The notes under the pieces were generated by a model. The model was not told the DNA's origin. It made no database searches and saw only the letters and a list, made by a program, of their open reading frames with translations. A program made the translations under genes and the position numbers. Below, one piece after another: positions 46,119 to 55,831 of a stretch of 64,000 nucleotides of DNA. Every line of letters starts with the position of its first letter. Position 1 is the first letter of the stretch. This stretch comes from Mnemiopsis leidyi (lineage: Eukaryota > Ctenophora > Tentaculata > Lobata > Bolinopsidae): assembly GCA_000226015.1 (NCBI GenBank), contig JH154734.1, positions 6,941 to 70,940 of the forward strand, in the 5' to 3' direction.

Positions 46119-46497
46119 TAGTGCTAAAAAATGTTAGACCCCTCACTAACAGTTATACTGTCGTTATCGGTTAATGCTAAAAAAATGTTAGACCGCTCAC
46201 TTACAGTTATACTGTCGTTATCGGTCAGTGCTAAAAAATGTTAGGCCCCTCACTAACAGTTATACTGTCGTTATCGGTAAGTGCTAAAAAATGTTAGACC
46301 CCTCACTAACAGTTATACTGTCGTTATCGGTTAGTGCTAAAAAATGTTAGACCGCTCACTTACAGTTATACTGTCGTTATCGGTCAGTGCTAAAAAATGT
46401 TAGGCCCCTCACTAACAGTTATACTGTCGTTATCGGTTAGTGCTAAAAAATGTTAGACCGCTCACTTACAGTTATACTGTCGTTATCGGTCAGTGAT
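46079..46497 (+). repeat. Eight-copy 53-54-base array at an exon end, with higher-order order A-B-C
   Basis: Eight units, each holding TATACTGTCGTTATCGG followed by a donor-like GTTAGT, GTTAAT, GTCAGT or GTAAGT. Three unit types differ at fixed sites: A has GGCCCCTCACTAAC, B has GACCCCTCACTAAC, C has GACCGCTCACTTAC. Their order is A-B-C-A-B-C-A-C, so a three-unit block was itself duplicated. Unit 1 overlaps the last exon of the secreted protein gene. Confidence 0.95.
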
Positions 46498-47932
46498 GAC
46501 AACTGTAAGTCCGCTCTCTTAATTGGTACTTAAAGAAGTGCTCAGAGACTTATAGCGACACCGGCTCTTTGAGTCTTTGACTTTACCAATCACTATAAGT
46601 TTAACAATCAATAATCAGGTTTATTTTTATTTCATTCATCATCATGTTTGCGTAGTCATCATTCAAACGTTTTTTGTTCATTGAAATAAACATTCACTAT
46701 AAGTATATTCTTACTATATTCTATTTCTAATATAATCGCGGCAGTTTAGATATAATTGGCGAACATCAACAATCGCAAATCGTTTACGGTTTACGGAGAA
46801 CCCGCGCGAATTTGCGCGAATTCCATTTCCATCGAATAGCGCAGAGCTATTAGAGCATTGGGGGTCCATTTGAGGGGTCCAGGGTTCAAATCTGCACAGC
46901 CAAGGGGTGAGCATCTTTTACTCTCTGCTAAGAAAACTTTGCAGCGAACTTTTTCCCAAAATTTTCCAGTCATTTTAATCTGAACTAACATGTAACATGA
47001 CTTCGAAGGTTTGAATATTTTGATTTATAGATTAATTAAGTCGAACGCCATTGATAGAGGACTTTTTTTGGCGTTTTTTAGCAATCTCAAAACTAGTTCT
47101 AGAGTTGCTTTGAAACTTTAAGTCTAAGGATATTCCAACTAGTACTATATAGAACTTGACGTAAACAAAGAGTCTCAAGAACATTGACAGAGCCTGATAG
47201 AGTCCACCTACGGCACATGAAAAATTGAACGAATTTAAAGGAGTCTCGCTATAATACCATCGAATTAATACGAATTCGAATATTCATCGAACTATTCAAT
47301 ATCCTTAGTTCGTGGCGAACGATTGTCCGCTGGATAAACTGCCATAATCATCTTTAGTTGAAAAATTTGGTACATGGAATTGGCATTAAATTTATTAATT
47401 AAATTCATAGCGCGGTTAAAAATTAAAAATTTAATCACTATAAAATAAGATGGAAATCACAATTTTAAGATATAATTATATATATATATTGTACGTTGAG
47501 CTCAGAATGGCGATGCAGCTTAACATAATTTAGCTTGTCTACTTCGCTAAAATGAAATTTTCATTTTTACCAAACGTTTTATCTCTAACAGTATTACTGA
47601 CAGAATCTATACGTTAAATATTAATATCATTATGAAATATTGTTAAACTTAAATATCTTCATGAAATTGAAAACAAATTCCTTAACTAAGATATGAAGTA
47701 CAAAAAATGTGTTTCAGGTATGCAGACTTTGTGAATACAGTCTTTATAGACTGAAAAGAAATTTGCCCATAAAAGTAAAATGTTTTAATGCGTCAGTATC
47801 GCATAATCCTCGAGAAATACATAAATAAAACTTTTAGTGGGCGAGAAAAAGCCCATTTTTACCCCCACGTTCTTAAAAAAGTCTACTTATAGTACAGGCT
47901 GCTCTAAAAGCCCTATTCGTTAATGTAATCAC
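46498..47932. other. Spacer with one possible SINE
   Basis: No exon recognised. Positions 46825-46910 contain TAGCGCAGAGCTATTAGAGC and, 35 bases later, GGTTCAAATCTGC, resembling A and B boxes of a tRNA-derived SINE head. A short TA microsatellite lies at 47473-47489. The rest is AT-rich sequence that includes the promoter of the next gene. Confidence 0.4.
46825..46910 (+). mobile_element. Possible tRNA-derived SINE head
   Basis: A-box-like and B-box-like blocks are correctly ordered and spaced (about 30 bases). No matching body was found elsewhere in this window, so the call rests on promoter-like motifs only. Confidence 0.35.
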
Positions 47933-49186
47933 TTGAAGATTAACTGGGACCATAAAATGACTGAGCGTGAAAGTGGAAGTTTACAGCTAACTTTTTTGGT
48001 TATGGTCACATTGCACTATGCTCCCAAGGCCTCCTGTGAAGCGACATGTTTCCTGCATTTTACCAAGGTAAAAACAGTTCCGTTCCTCCGGTTCAAGCTG
48101 CCCCCCGGGAACCAATGTTGGGACTACTGCAAACATCTCGACACTTGCAACATTTTCTCCTTCCAACTAGATGATTTGTCTTACTGCAGTTTGTACAACG
48201 AACTGTTAGGGGATATTCTATACGATTTGGACATGTACTCTTCAACAATAATCGGCTGGAAAGGCTGTCTCTTGGGGCACGCAGCTAAGTCCATCTTGGG
48301 TAACAGTGAGCGGTGGAGCAGTGTGGAAGACCAGGTGGTGGTGATGCAGAAGCTAGAAACCGGATTTTGTGTCAAGGTCAACTATTCCGAGAGTATCAGG
48401 TCAAGATGGAACAATGAAAAATTATATCCCCTATCTTGGACATCTCTCTGTGACGACACCTTGAACTGGGAACTGACGACCTTGATCACAATTGACACGG
48501 AAGAGAACATCAACCTATCCGGTTGTAAACTTGCAGTTTTTCGACTGGAGGACACCTTTTTCTGTCTCACAACGTACCTTAGAGCAGAAGCAACTGCCCC
48601 AAAAGCATTTATAAAGAGATGCTCAGACGAGGCACTGAATGAGAAAAGTGACATGGAGTTAAAAGAAGGAGCAGAAAACCAACTCCTCCTCCTTTGTCCC
48701 GAAACTTCCCAAAACGCCTGGTCAGTGATGCTCTACAGAACTTACAATCCCAATTACCGACCTATTACTCTGGTAGCTGATGACAAGGACAAAGACCCGA
48801 GACACACCCTCCTGAACATCAGTCTGACAGATTTGCAGAACCTGGCACCCAGCACAGCCGTGTCAGCGTGTGAAGACGTGAAGGCTGAGAACGGGAGTGT
48901 GGAGATGGCAGAGGGAGTTCCACTGTTGCTGCCGGGGGAGAAGATTACTGTCCGGTGTGAGGAAGGGTTCGGAGTGAGCATAGATCACGTGATCAGACAG
49001 GAGTACGAGACTTCTTGTTCGGAGGACATGGTGTTGGATCTTTGTACTCCAGTTCATTTGATTCAGACAGATGTCGATATGCCCCCAGACTCACGGAGAT
49101 GCTCTTCTCTTAGTCTAAGATGTTATACAGACAAACTTTTTATCTTCACAAAACTGATTTTGATTCTTATGGCTCCAATTTTCTAG
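47933..49186 (+). CDS. PAN/apple-like secreted or membrane-anchored protein, paralog 1 (417 aa)
   Basis: Single-exon gene. The N-terminus has a hydrophobic segment (LQLTFLVMVTLHYAPKASC) serving as signal. Residues about 45-105 resemble a PAN/apple module: QCWDYCKHLDTCNIFSFQLD then YCSL, with C-x3-C-x5-C spacing. A large Cys-containing middle region of unknown fold follows. Near the end GEKITVRCEEGFGV looks like the start of a sushi (CCP) strand. The C-terminus is hydrophobic (LFIFTKLILILMAPIF), suggesting a GPI signal or membrane anchor. From TVPFLRFKLPPGN to CTPVHLI it is about 96% identical to the copy at 54647-55831, but both ends differ completely. Likely extracellular recognition or adhesion; function unknown. 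Confidence 0.75.
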   Translation: MKINWDHKMTERESGSLQLTFLVMVTLHYAPKASCEATCFLHFTKVKTVPFLRFKLPPGNQCWDYCKHLDTCNIFSFQLDDLSYCSLYNELLGDILYDLDMYSSTIIGWKGCLLGHAAKSILGNSERWSSVEDQVVVMQKLETGFCVKVNYSESIRSRWNNEKLYPLSWTSLCDDTLNWELTTLITIDTEENINLSGCKLAVFRLEDTFFCLTTYLRAEATAPKAFIKRCSDEALNEKSDMELKEGAENQLLLLCPETSQNAWSVMLYRTYNPNYRPITLVADDKDKDPRHTLLNISLTDLQNLAPSTAVSACEDVKAENGSVEMAEGVPLLLPGEKITVRCEEGFGVSIDHVIRQEYETSCSEDMVLDLCTPVHLIQTDVDMPPDSRRCSSLSLRCYTDKLFIFTKLILILMAPIF

Positions 49187-49943
49187 ATTATTTGGGAAAT
49201 GCGACGTAATTACAAATTAATTTATTTGGTTATGAAATGTACTTATAGGGAGGGGTAACAAATTTGAACAAATCGGAAGCTATAATGAAGCACTGTTTTT
49301 TATCTTCTCATTGTCAAATATTGGCAAAAATTTGTGATCCCTCGCCAAAATACCTTAGTAAATTATTTGCAACATCCTAGATTCCAAATAAAATTACCGA
49401 AAAATTGTAATATTACTAATTCCATTTTCAAATTTCATAGACTTCTTCTGTGCTGCGTCTTGAATTTACATAATTGTAGTCGCTGCCTCTAAAAAGTGCT
49501 TAATTTCATGGTGCTTAGAGTTAGTGTGTACCTCTCAACAGACAACATACTGAGTAAATGTAATGTAAACTGTAAAGGTTGCACTAAAGATTAGACTGCA
49601 CGGTACCCCTTAGCTTCCATTCCTTGTCTAACATTCAGTGTTACGTACAATCAATTTTTTGGTAATTCAACATTCAAATTGCCACTGACCCTCTGGTCCC
49701 TTCCCTGAACCAAAGCCAGGTGCGTTCACTAATACAATAAGTAGTGAAATAATCTCAAAAATTTCCTAATTTTGGTCAGATCAGCAAATTAACCCTAAAA
49801 ATTTCAATTTGATTAGAAAAACAATTTTTGGACGAATTAATTTTAACAATTTCGTTGTCGATGCATGATGCAGATAGAACAGCTTTATTCAAAAGCTTTA
49901 TTTAAAAGAACTAGTAGATACAAATTAATTCAATTATTATTAA
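49187..49943. other. Spacer between converging genes
   Basis: Contains the second copy of the foldback MITE at 49243-49356. The remainder is AT-rich 3' flanking sequence with no exon recognised. Confidence 0.5.
49243..49356. repeat. Foldback MITE (family copy 2)
   Basis: Shares with the copy at 17706 the order GAGG, AACAAATTT, CAATC/AAATCGGAAGCTA, GCACTGTTTT, TCTTCTCAT, AAAATACCTT. It is more diverged at its left end. Confidence 0.75.
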
Positions 49944-50414
49944 TCAAACGACCGTTATGAAATGGTGGCCTGCTGCCGGTTTCCTTCTCGCATTTTCCTT
50001 CACAGCACTTTCCCACTGCAAGGCACTCCAATAGAAATAAGTCTGACAAGTCTCTCTGAAGTCCTGTAGTCCAACCTCCGACAGACCATTAGGACTTTGG
50101 GACAGTCTGGACTGTAACACTTCATATTTTCTCTCAATCTGACTTCTCAACTCAGCATTCTGGCGGTACAGTTCTAAGAATCTAGGATTTTCGGAGTTCA
50201 ACTTGACCGCTTGGTCAAGGTTTGGGAGCTCGGCATAGAGAGATTTATTATTTTTCACTTTCCTCATCAGATACGACAACTCCTCAGCCTTGCTCTGACT
50301 CTCTCCATGTGTCTCGTCTAACGTCTCGTCGTGTGTCTCACTATGTCTCATCCCCCGACAACACACAGTACAAACCCTCATCTCCTGAAGCCGGTAGTTG
50401 AATTGTTGTGCCAT
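49944..50414 (-). CDS. Coiled-coil frame directly downstream of the XK-related gene (156 codons)
   Basis: The frame starts at an ATG (50414) 16 bases after the stop of the ARM/XK-related gene, in another reading phase, and stays open for 156 codons. It encodes MAQQFNYRLQEMRVCTVCC, a Glu/Thr/His-rich stretch, and a likely coiled coil (ENPRFLELYRQNAELRSQIE). Three readings are possible: a C-terminal extension joined by splicing or frameshift, a separate small gene, or an assembly indel that split one frame. The lack of a gap between the two favours one transcript. No family recognised. Confidence 0.45.
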   Translation of the reverse strand: MAQQFNYRLQEMRVCTVCCRGMRHSETHDETLDETHGESQSKAEELSYLMRKVKNNKSLYAELPNLDQAVKLNSENPRFLELYRQNAELRSQIERKYEVLQSRLSQSPNGLSEVGLQDFRETCQTYFYWSALQWESAVKENARRKPAAGHHFITVV

Positions 50415-50430
50415 GTAGACCGTGTCTCCA

Positions 50431-52950
50431 TCAATGATCAAACTTAAACCTAGCACTGGACTCAGTTGTTACATTACAAAATTGCTGCCAGAGCGGAACG
50501 TAGTTGCTTTCCTGGTTGCTCGTGTTGATCAGCTTGACTCGGTTGTTGGTGTGGAGTGAGGGGAACTCTCTCCGGTCCTGGTTGTCCGGGTGAAGATACC
50601 TGAAGTAGATCAGAAAGATGATCCCGGAGATTAGGTACAGTCCTACAGAAATGTACGCCAGATGAAATGTACCGGTGTCTTGACGATCGTGTGACCAGAA
50701 ACAAACGGTACTTACTGCTATTTGTTCACCCAGGTGGATACAGTAGATAAGAGCAAAGTACCGACCGGATCGCTGATGTTGCACGTGGGGGTGCCCCTCA
50801 AGGAACTCTATTGGGTGCCTCAACATGACGGCAAAGAATTCCCCCCAGGAGAGAGCAAAGACAAGCAGGAGACGTTTGATAACAGAGTGAGGGGGATTTC
50901 TCAAGAGAGTGTTGTAATACTTCTTGAAAATAAAACTATAAACCGGGTGGGTTCTCTTGTAGTGTAGTCCATGGAACAAATCGTAGGAGTAGTGCCGGGA
51001 GAATATGTGAGATAAGAAGGTCAGGAGAATGTGGAGGGTGATGCAGAGGGAGAAGAAACCGTAACCGGAGCTGTTGCCCGAGGAGTGGGCCTCAAGTTGG
51101 TGAAAAAGAAGGAGACAGGTGAAAATCCTAGCCGTGATCATCGTCATGTATCCTAAGTTCAGAGACATTATTTGAGAGTGTTTTCGGAGATCTGAACAGA
51201 TGCTGGTAGTAGCACTTCGGCAGAGCTTCTCGAACTTTACAAGTGATGTTATCAGCGATAAGACTGATATCACGGTGGTGATAAAGGTAAAATAGTCATC
51301 TGTCCGTGGAAAAGTTCGGCGTTCTTGGTCCGTTTTAACACCCTCATTAAAGTCCCTTATATCTTTGTATGTCTTGTACATAATCAGAAGTTTGAGGAAG
51401 ATACAAGGGACATTCTCTAGGATTTTCTCCTGGATGTTAAGACGGGTGAAGTTGAACAGTTTCTGAAGTACTGATAGCATTTCCTGAGGTTTGTGGTAGA
51501 GAATCTCAATAGCTGCTATGATCAGCCTCATCTGAAACAGAGACAAAACGTTAAGAACAACATGTTTGGGTGAGTCCCACCTCCATTGGACGAGATAGCT
51601 GGTAAACCGTTTCGGAGGATTCCCGTCTAACGACACGTTTTGATCGGTGTAAAGGAGGTGGTGGTTACTCTTTTTGTACTGATGATACGACAAAATGTTG
51701 ATGTAGATCAAGGGTAACACGGAGAATGCTATCAAAAGGTAACCTTCCTTTTTCAGGGGAATCTCGAGTTCATTGTCCGTGATCGTGTTATATCCCACTT
51801 TCAGATCACCAAAAAGATCCGCCATGTAGGCAAGCACAAAAAACGCCAGGGAAATCTTGCTGGTCGATGTGATGACCCTGCACTGATGATTCGTTCGTCG
51901 ACAGCTCATGTACTTTTTAACGATCGTAGCGGCTGCTCTGCTAACGTTACCATTCATGTGAAAACTTGCAAGATTCTCCAGTTGTTTGGCGTGGGGAGCC
52001 AGCAAGTTCTTCAGTTCATGAGGGTTGTTGCACATCAAGTTCGTGATGATATGAAACAGAATTTTGTGCTTTTGCATCTCAGGTACGTGCTTACATTGGA
52101 GTAAAAAGAACATATGGTCGATGAACTCCTGGTTTGTGAAGTGTCTGTGAAAAATGTTGTTGCCAAACAGCAATCCTTGGATATTTTTCAAGATTCTCGC
52201 TAAAAAAGCGCAATTCTCATCAGTTGGAATGGTCTCCAATAGCAGTCTCTGAAGAATATCCGGTAACGAAGTTGAACTACCATTTGGAAGTTTCACTACG
52301 CTGAACTTGAAGTTAGTTGTCTTCAAGGTAAGGTTACTAAGGGTCCATAGAAGGTCCAAAAGTACTGATGGTTTTGTCCTCCACTTGTCCAACAAAAAAG
52401 TCATCTGGTCTAGAAAACCGGCTTCAACGAGGTGTTTCCTGGTCAGATTCCACTCTCCGTAATGAGCAATATTGTCAATAACGTACATCAGTCTGGTAAT
52501 CATCTTCTCATCAGTAACTTTATCTACATCTCTCAGTAGTGTTGGCAGTGCTTGACGTAACGCATCACATATCGTTCGTATCGACGAGGCACTTCCTGAG
52601 ATTTTCCAAAAAATTTCGATTATATCTGCTTTGGTTAATTCTGAACATCCCTCCAAGCAATAAAGCTGGGCCAAGCTGTGGATAAAGTTGTTAGTGTTCC
52701 CTGAGTCGACCGCACATTCGATCTTAGATTGTAAATCTCTGAATTTGAGCAGACTTGCATTTGACAACGACAACGTTGTTTGATCGTGAAGACCGACTTT
52801 ATTGTTGTCACTAAGTTCGTTAAGCCTACTTAAAATTTTACTGGAGCCCACAATCTTCTGCAATCCAAGCTCATCATCTTCTTTTTCTTTATGTGTGGTT
52901 AACCCAAATCTTTTAGCTGATATCCAACTCAACGATTTAAGTAAACTCAT
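50431..52950 (-). CDS. ARM/HEAT-like repeat protein fused to an XK-related membrane domain (839 aa)
   Basis: Single-exon gene. Residues about 60-345 are helical repeats of ARM/HEAT type (LLDLLWTLSNLTLKTTNF, HKILFHIITNLMCNN). From about 360 an XK-related (XKR) domain follows with roughly eight to ten membrane segments: LAFFVLAYMADLFGDLKVGY matches the XKR first helix with its conserved Asp pair, FQMRLIIAAIEILYHK the QLGPLxR-like region, QEKILENVPCIFLKLLIMY the LEAVFESxPQLxLQLY segment, and IYFRYLHPDNQD the closing YxxFHP motif. XKR8-type proteins scramble phospholipids at the plasma membrane, and XK partners VPS13A. A soluble ARM-like front end on an XKR domain is not an architecture I know from vertebrates. 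Caspase sites or scramblase activity cannot be judged here. Confidence 0.75.
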   Translation of the reverse strand: MSLLKSLSWISAKRFGLTTHKEKEDDELGLQKIVGSSKILSRLNELSDNNKVGLHDQTTLSLSNASLLKFRDLQSKIECAVDSGNTNNFIHSLAQLYCLEGCSELTKADIIEIFWKISGSASSIRTICDALRQALPTLLRDVDKVTDEKMITRLMYVIDNIAHYGEWNLTRKHLVEAGFLDQMTFLLDKWRTKPSVLLDLLWTLSNLTLKTTNFKFSVVKLPNGSSTSLPDILQRLLLETIPTDENCAFLARILKNIQGLLFGNNIFHRHFTNQEFIDHMFFLLQCKHVPEMQKHKILFHIITNLMCNNPHELKNLLAPHAKQLENLASFHMNGNVSRAAATIVKKYMSCRRTNHQCRVITSTSKISLAFFVLAYMADLFGDLKVGYNTITDNELEIPLKKEGYLLIAFSVLPLIYINILSYHQYKKSNHHLLYTDQNVSLDGNPPKRFTSYLVQWRWDSPKHVVLNVLSLFQMRLIIAAIEILYHKPQEMLSVLQKLFNFTRLNIQEKILENVPCIFLKLLIMYKTYKDIRDFNEGVKTDQERRTFPRTDDYFTFITTVISVLSLITSLVKFEKLCRSATTSICSDLRKHSQIMSLNLGYMTMITARIFTCLLLFHQLEAHSSGNSSGYGFFSLCITLHILLTFLSHIFSRHYSYDLFHGLHYKRTHPVYSFIFKKYYNTLLRNPPHSVIKRLLLVFALSWGEFFAVMLRHPIEFLEGHPHVQHQRSGRYFALIYCIHLGEQIAVSTVCFWSHDRQDTGTFHLAYISVGLYLISGIIFLIYFRYLHPDNQDRREFPSLHTNNRVKLINTSNQESNYVPLWQQFCNVTTESSARFKFDH

Positions 52951-53784
52951 TTATTACAATGCTATTGATAGAAGGTTTTCATTGCGATCTTTACATGATT
53001 CCATTACTGGAAAAAAGTAGAATTAAGAAGATTCACTTCTTCGGAACCTTTAAAGATATTTGTATATCATCAATTTTTATGTAATTGATTAGGCCAAAAC
53101 AGCTGCAAGTTTGAAGAGACTGTAATTAATAAGAAATATCTAGGACAATCAGACATAATCTGCAATGCAACAATACTGCAGTTAAACGATCACTGCATTA
53201 CTGCAAGTGTAAGATTGTGAAAAACGTCAAGTGGAAGTAACACTTCATAGACGAAATGGACTGAAAATTATTGCACGAAGCTTTTTCAGCAAAGGTTGGT
53301 GTCGATAAATCAAAACTTAGAGTAGGCGAAGCTGAAAGTGAAAGCTTCAAACTGCTGCTTTTGAACTGCTTTTGAGTTTCTATTCGATCTAGCAATGTCA
53401 GATCAGTGAAGGAATATCGCACCTGGTTACAGGCCGCCTCCTCATGAGACTATAGCTGGTATATCGTGGCGAGGATCATAGAAGGCCTTCTAAATCACCA
53501 ATACAATTTACATACAACTCTACCAGCGCGAGCGGAATCATACAAGAACGATCTAAACTTGCAGTCATGGCAGTACAGTTTCTACACTACCGCAGTGGTA
53601 CTATGAGTATGCGGCCTAGCCTTTTCAGCTTTCAACTAATTCGTTCAATTCGGATAAAAGAGCACATGGAGGAAGGTCCAAGGTCGGGGCTTTTACATTA
53701 TAATGTAATTACGGCGCATTCAGGTATTTGGCTGTGTCATATTACTGTGATCAATTATACATTCGAGTACTGAGTTGGGATGAC

Positions 53785-54015
53785 TAGAGAACTTGTACTT
53801 GTACTTTGTACTTGTACTTGTACTTGTACTTGTACTTGTAGTTTGTACTTGTAGTTTTGTAGTTTGTACTTAAAGTTTTTACTTGTAGTTTGTACTTGTA
53901 CTTGTAGTTTGTACTTGTACTTGTACTTGCATACTTAAACTTAAAGTTTTTACTTGTAGTTAGTACTTGTACTTGTACTTGTAGTTTGTACTTGTACTTG
54001 TAGTTTGTACTTGTC
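53785..54015. repeat. Hexanucleotide TTGTAC / TTGTAG microsatellite
   Basis: About 230 bases made mainly of ACTTGT and AGTTTGT units, with interspersed AAAGTTTTT. Irregular length variants indicate slippage. Confidence 0.9.
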
Positions 54016-54189
54016 GCGGTGATACCCGACTCAGATTCTAATCGACTTATAATTATAGTCAGTAAAACATTTTCATTGAATTAGAAGTAATTGTAACTAG
54101 TTTCATTATACAAATGATCAGTGCTCCCCCAAATGAGCTATCGGCCCTTAATTATTCATCGGCAATTGCAATGAAATTAAAATTTCCGA

Positions 54190-54470
54190 TTTCACGCCGC
54201 GGAAAATTACCGGCGGCGGCGTACGAAAATCACGCGGCGTGGCGGTGTTCGGTTGCCTTGCGTTGCGGCCCATTTTCGCTGCCGCGCCGCGCGCTTCGCG
54301 CGCGGGGGGCTGCCGCTTCGCGGCAGCAGTGCAGGTCAGACAACGTCTGACAAGTCTTCGGCGGCGGCGGACAACACTGTTCTACATTACCGGGCGATGC
54401 GCGGCTCTCTCTACGTTTCCCTCCGCAAAGCAACAATTAGCCTGAGGTCCCCAGGTAATGTTCTACAGTG
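54190..54470. repeat. GC-rich island with three consecutive hairpins
   Basis: The composition changes abruptly from about 30% to well over 60% GC. Perfect or near-perfect hairpins lie in a row: CGCGCGC-TT-CGCGCG type near 54286-54305, GCTGCCGC-TTC-GCGGCAGC at 54309-54327, and GTCAGAC-AAC-GTCTGAC at 54335-54351. ACATTACC at 54381 and GGTAATGT near 54453 are inverted and may mark element ends. A related block GGGCGATGCGCG occurs near 31749, with a weaker match near 35055, so it is probably a dispersed element rather than a gene. Confidence 0.6.
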
Positions 54471-54646
54471 ACACTGAAACTGCTTGACACAAGAACGAAT
54501 GAACTTTTTGCTTGCACAAAATAGTAATATACGATAATCTAGCCTGATTATAAACCATTTATCATAAATAATCATGGATAATAATCGAGATACTAAGAAG
54601 GAATATAATCAGATTTGTTATTGAAGAAAATTCGTTTGTGATATGA

Positions 54647-55831
54647 TCACTTCGTGAACAGTGAAGGACACGGCTTCAACTCCAAGTCTGATAGGGTCTT
54701 TAAGTTTATTAGATGAACTGGAGTACAAAGATCCAACACCATGTCTTCCGAACAAGAAGTCTCGTACTCCTGTCTGATCACGTGATCTATGATCACTCCG
54801 AACCCCTCCTCACACCGGACAGTAATCTTCTCCCCCGGCAGCAACAGTGGAACTCCCTCCACCATCTCCACACTCCCGTTCTCAGCCTTCACGTCTTCAC
54901 ACGCTGACACGGCTGTGCTGGGTGCCAGGTTCTGAAAATCTGTCAGACTGATGTTCAGGAGGGTGTGTCTCGGGTCTTTGTCCTTGTCATCAGCTACCAG
55001 AGTAATAGGTCGGTAATTGGGATTGTAAGTTCTGTAGAGCATCACTGACCAGGCGTTTTGGGAAGTTTCCGGACAAAGGAGGAGGAGTTGGTTTTCTGCT
55101 CCTTCTTTTAATTCCATGTCACTTTTCTCATTCAGTGCCTCGTCTGAGCATCTCTTTATAAATGCTTTTGGGGCAGTTGCTTCTGCTCTAAGGTACGTTG
55201 TTAGACAGAAAAAGGTGTCCTCCAGTCGAAAAACGGCAAGTTTACACCCAGCTAGATTGATGTTCTTTTCCGTGTCAGTCGTGATCAAGGTCGTCAGTTC
55301 CCAGTTCAAGGTGTCGTCACAGAGAGATGCCCATGAAAGGGGATATAATTTTTCATTGTTCCATCTTGACTTGATACTCTCGGAATAGTTGACCTTGACA
55401 CAAAATCCGGTTTCTAGTTTCTGCATCACCACCACCTGGTCTTCCACACTGCTCCACCGCTCACTGTTACCCAAGATGGACTTAGCTGCGTGCCCCAAGA
55501 GACAGCCTTTCCAGCCGATTATTGTAGAAGAGTACATGTCCATATCGTATACAACATCCCCTAACTGTTCTTTGTACAAACTGCAGTAAGACAAATCATC
55601 TAGTTGGAAGGAGAAAATGTTGCAAGTGTCGAGATGTTTGCAGTAGTCCCAACATTGGTTCCCGGGGGGCAGCTTGAACCGGAGGAACGGAACTGTTTCT
55701 ATTGCAGCGTAATGCAGATAACAACCGTGAGACGCGACAGAATCCACTCTAGGTAGTGTCAGCAGCATTAGTAGGATCTGTGTGTGTGGTAAACTTGACC
55801 AAAACTGGAACATCTTGTGATTCAAATTCAC
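54647..55831 (-). CDS. PAN/apple-like secreted protein, paralog 2 (394 aa)
   Basis: Inverted paralog of the gene at 47933. It has its own signal-like N-terminus (ILLMLLTLPRVDSVASHG) and a short polar C-terminus ending CPSLFTK, with no hydrophobic tail. The central 325 or so residues differ from paralog 1 at about 13 positions, including KEQLGDVVYDMD for NELLGDILYDLD. Single exon, like its partner. Loss of the hydrophobic tail suggests that this form is released whereas paralog 1 may be anchored; that is inference. A recent inverted duplication or gene conversion explains the sharp boundaries. Confidence 0.75.
   Translation of the reverse strand: MNLNHKMFQFWSSLPHTQILLMLLTLPRVDSVASHGCYLHYAAIETVPFLRFKLPPGNQCWDYCKHLDTCNIFSFQLDDLSYCSLYKEQLGDVVYDMDMYSSTIIGWKGCLLGHAAKSILGNSERWSSVEDQVVVMQKLETGFCVKVNYSESIKSRWNNEKLYPLSWASLCDDTLNWELTTLITTDTEKNINLAGCKLAVFRLEDTFFCLTTYLRAEATAPKAFIKRCSDEALNEKSDMELKEGAENQLLLLCPETSQNAWSVMLYRTYNPNYRPITLVADDKDKDPRHTLLNISLTDFQNLAPSTAVSACEDVKAENGSVEMVEGVPLLLPGEKITVRCEEGFGVIIDHVIRQEYETSCSEDMVLDLCTPVHLINLKTLSDLELKPCPSLFTK

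Larger units (their letters stand above)
52951..54646. other. Promoter side of the ARM/XK-related gene, plus simple repeats and a GC-rich island
   Basis: No exon was recognised. The 5' flank of the ARM/XK-related gene occupies the left part. The right part holds the TTGTAC array and GC-rich island listed separately, then 3' flank of the PAN-like paralog 2. Confidence 0.5.
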
